Assembly: GCF_000148645.1 (NCBI RefSeq)
Contig: NC_014541.1
Location: 868,001 to 932,000 of the forward strand
DNA length: 64,000 nucleotides
DNA from: Ferrimonas balearica DSM 9799
GTDB taxonomy: Bacteria > Pseudomonadota > Gammaproteobacteria > Enterobacterales > Shewanellaceae
Direction of reading: 5' to 3'
The position numbers and the translations under genes are program-made. Below the pieces are notes generated by a model. That model was not told the origin of the DNA. It saw only the letters and a program-made list of their open reading frames with translations, and did not search any database. Numbering within the stretch: the stretch's first letter is position 1; the number at the start of each line of letters is the position of its first letter. Shown here piece after piece: positions 63,716-64,000 of this stretch.

Positions 63716-64000
63716 TTACACCCTGCCGCAATGGCACTATCTGCTGGGCGAACCCAGCTCTGAAGCCTGGATCCGCCGCGAACCTGAGCACTTCCAGGTC
63801 GATGAAATGCTGCCTTTCACCCCCGATGGGGCGGGCGAGCACCACCTGCTGCACATCGAAAAGCGCGACCTGACCACCCACCAGCTGGCCAAGATCGTCG
63901 CCAAATTTGCCGATGTGCCGGCCCGGGACGTCAGTTGGGCCGGCCTGAAAGACCGCCACGGCGTGACCCGCCAGTGGTTGTCGGTGCGTATCCCCGGCAA
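63708..64000 (+). CDS. truD: TruD, tRNA pseudouridine(13) synthase (3' end outside window)
   Basis: The frame runs open to the right edge; 97 codons are visible. [17 protein letters not shown] and [12 protein letters not shown] carry the TruD signature with its catalytic Asp in GLKDRHG. Modifies U13 of tRNA-Glu. The order ispD-ispF-truD matches E. coli. Confidence 0.95.
   Translation, partial: MTDYTLPQWHYLLGEPSSEAWIRREPEHFQVDEMLPFTPDGAGEHHLLHIEKRDLTTHQLAKIVAKFADVPARDVSWAGLKDRHGVTRQWLSVRIPG

Overview
The window is a chromosomal stretch of a gammaproteobacterium with high GC. The 16S sequence and the mix of Shewanella-like features (TapY2, RibB with a decayed RibA domain, DUF2986, YjaG, multihaem cytochromes) with enterobacterial gene order point to the Alteromonadales, most likely Ferrimonas or a close relative. 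The genus is inferred from memory of 16S signatures, not from a search.

Layout. 1-4041: end of a type IV pilus minor-pilin cluster (PilX-like tail, pilY1, tapY2). 4136-9378: bamD divergent from rluD-pgeF-clpB, with a sigma-32-type promoter in front of clpB. 9515-9847: small exported orphan. 9930-15407: a complete rRNA operon (tandem promoters, boxA, 16S, spacer without tRNA, 23S, 5S, terminator), then tRNA-Trp. 16008-23525: an accessory block of exported redox and sulfur proteins: a sulfatase, a HAD phosphatase and an octahaem/TPR cytochrome on the plus strand; a cupin, a SorA-like sulfite dehydrogenase and a dihaem SorB-like cytochrome on the minus strand. 23768-24540: holD-rimI.

24533-38298 is a long minus-strand housekeeping series: leuS, lptE, holA, nadD, rsfS, rlmH, mrdA, rodA, mltB, rlpA, dacA, ybeD, lipB, lipA. 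It joins outer-membrane assembly, cell elongation, peptidoglycan remodelling and lipoate synthesis. ybeL and ettA follow, then a Fur-box-preceded TonB-dependent receptor, glyA, and nrdR-ribD-ribE-ribBX-ribH-nusB-thiL-pgpA (riboflavin and thiamine cofactors plus phosphatidylglycerol synthesis). 51078-54583 carries a small DUF2986 gene, yjaG and barA on the minus strand. The end is the conserved plus-strand series rlmD-relA-mazG-pyrG-eno-ftsB-ispD-ispF-truD, with truD cut by the window edge.

Most of the window is ordinary core genome with tight, translationally overlapping operons. The parts worth a second look are the sulfur/cytochrome block (octahaem/TPR protein with a TTG start, dihaem SorB partner), the heme-receptor-like TonB protein without a FRAP motif, the degenerate GTP cyclohydrolase II domain of RibBX, and several regulatory sites read directly from sequence (heat-shock promoter across the pgeF stop codon, Fur box, rRNA processing stalks, hairpins before lptE and ribH). 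No insertion sequence, prophage, CRISPR array or integrase was seen.
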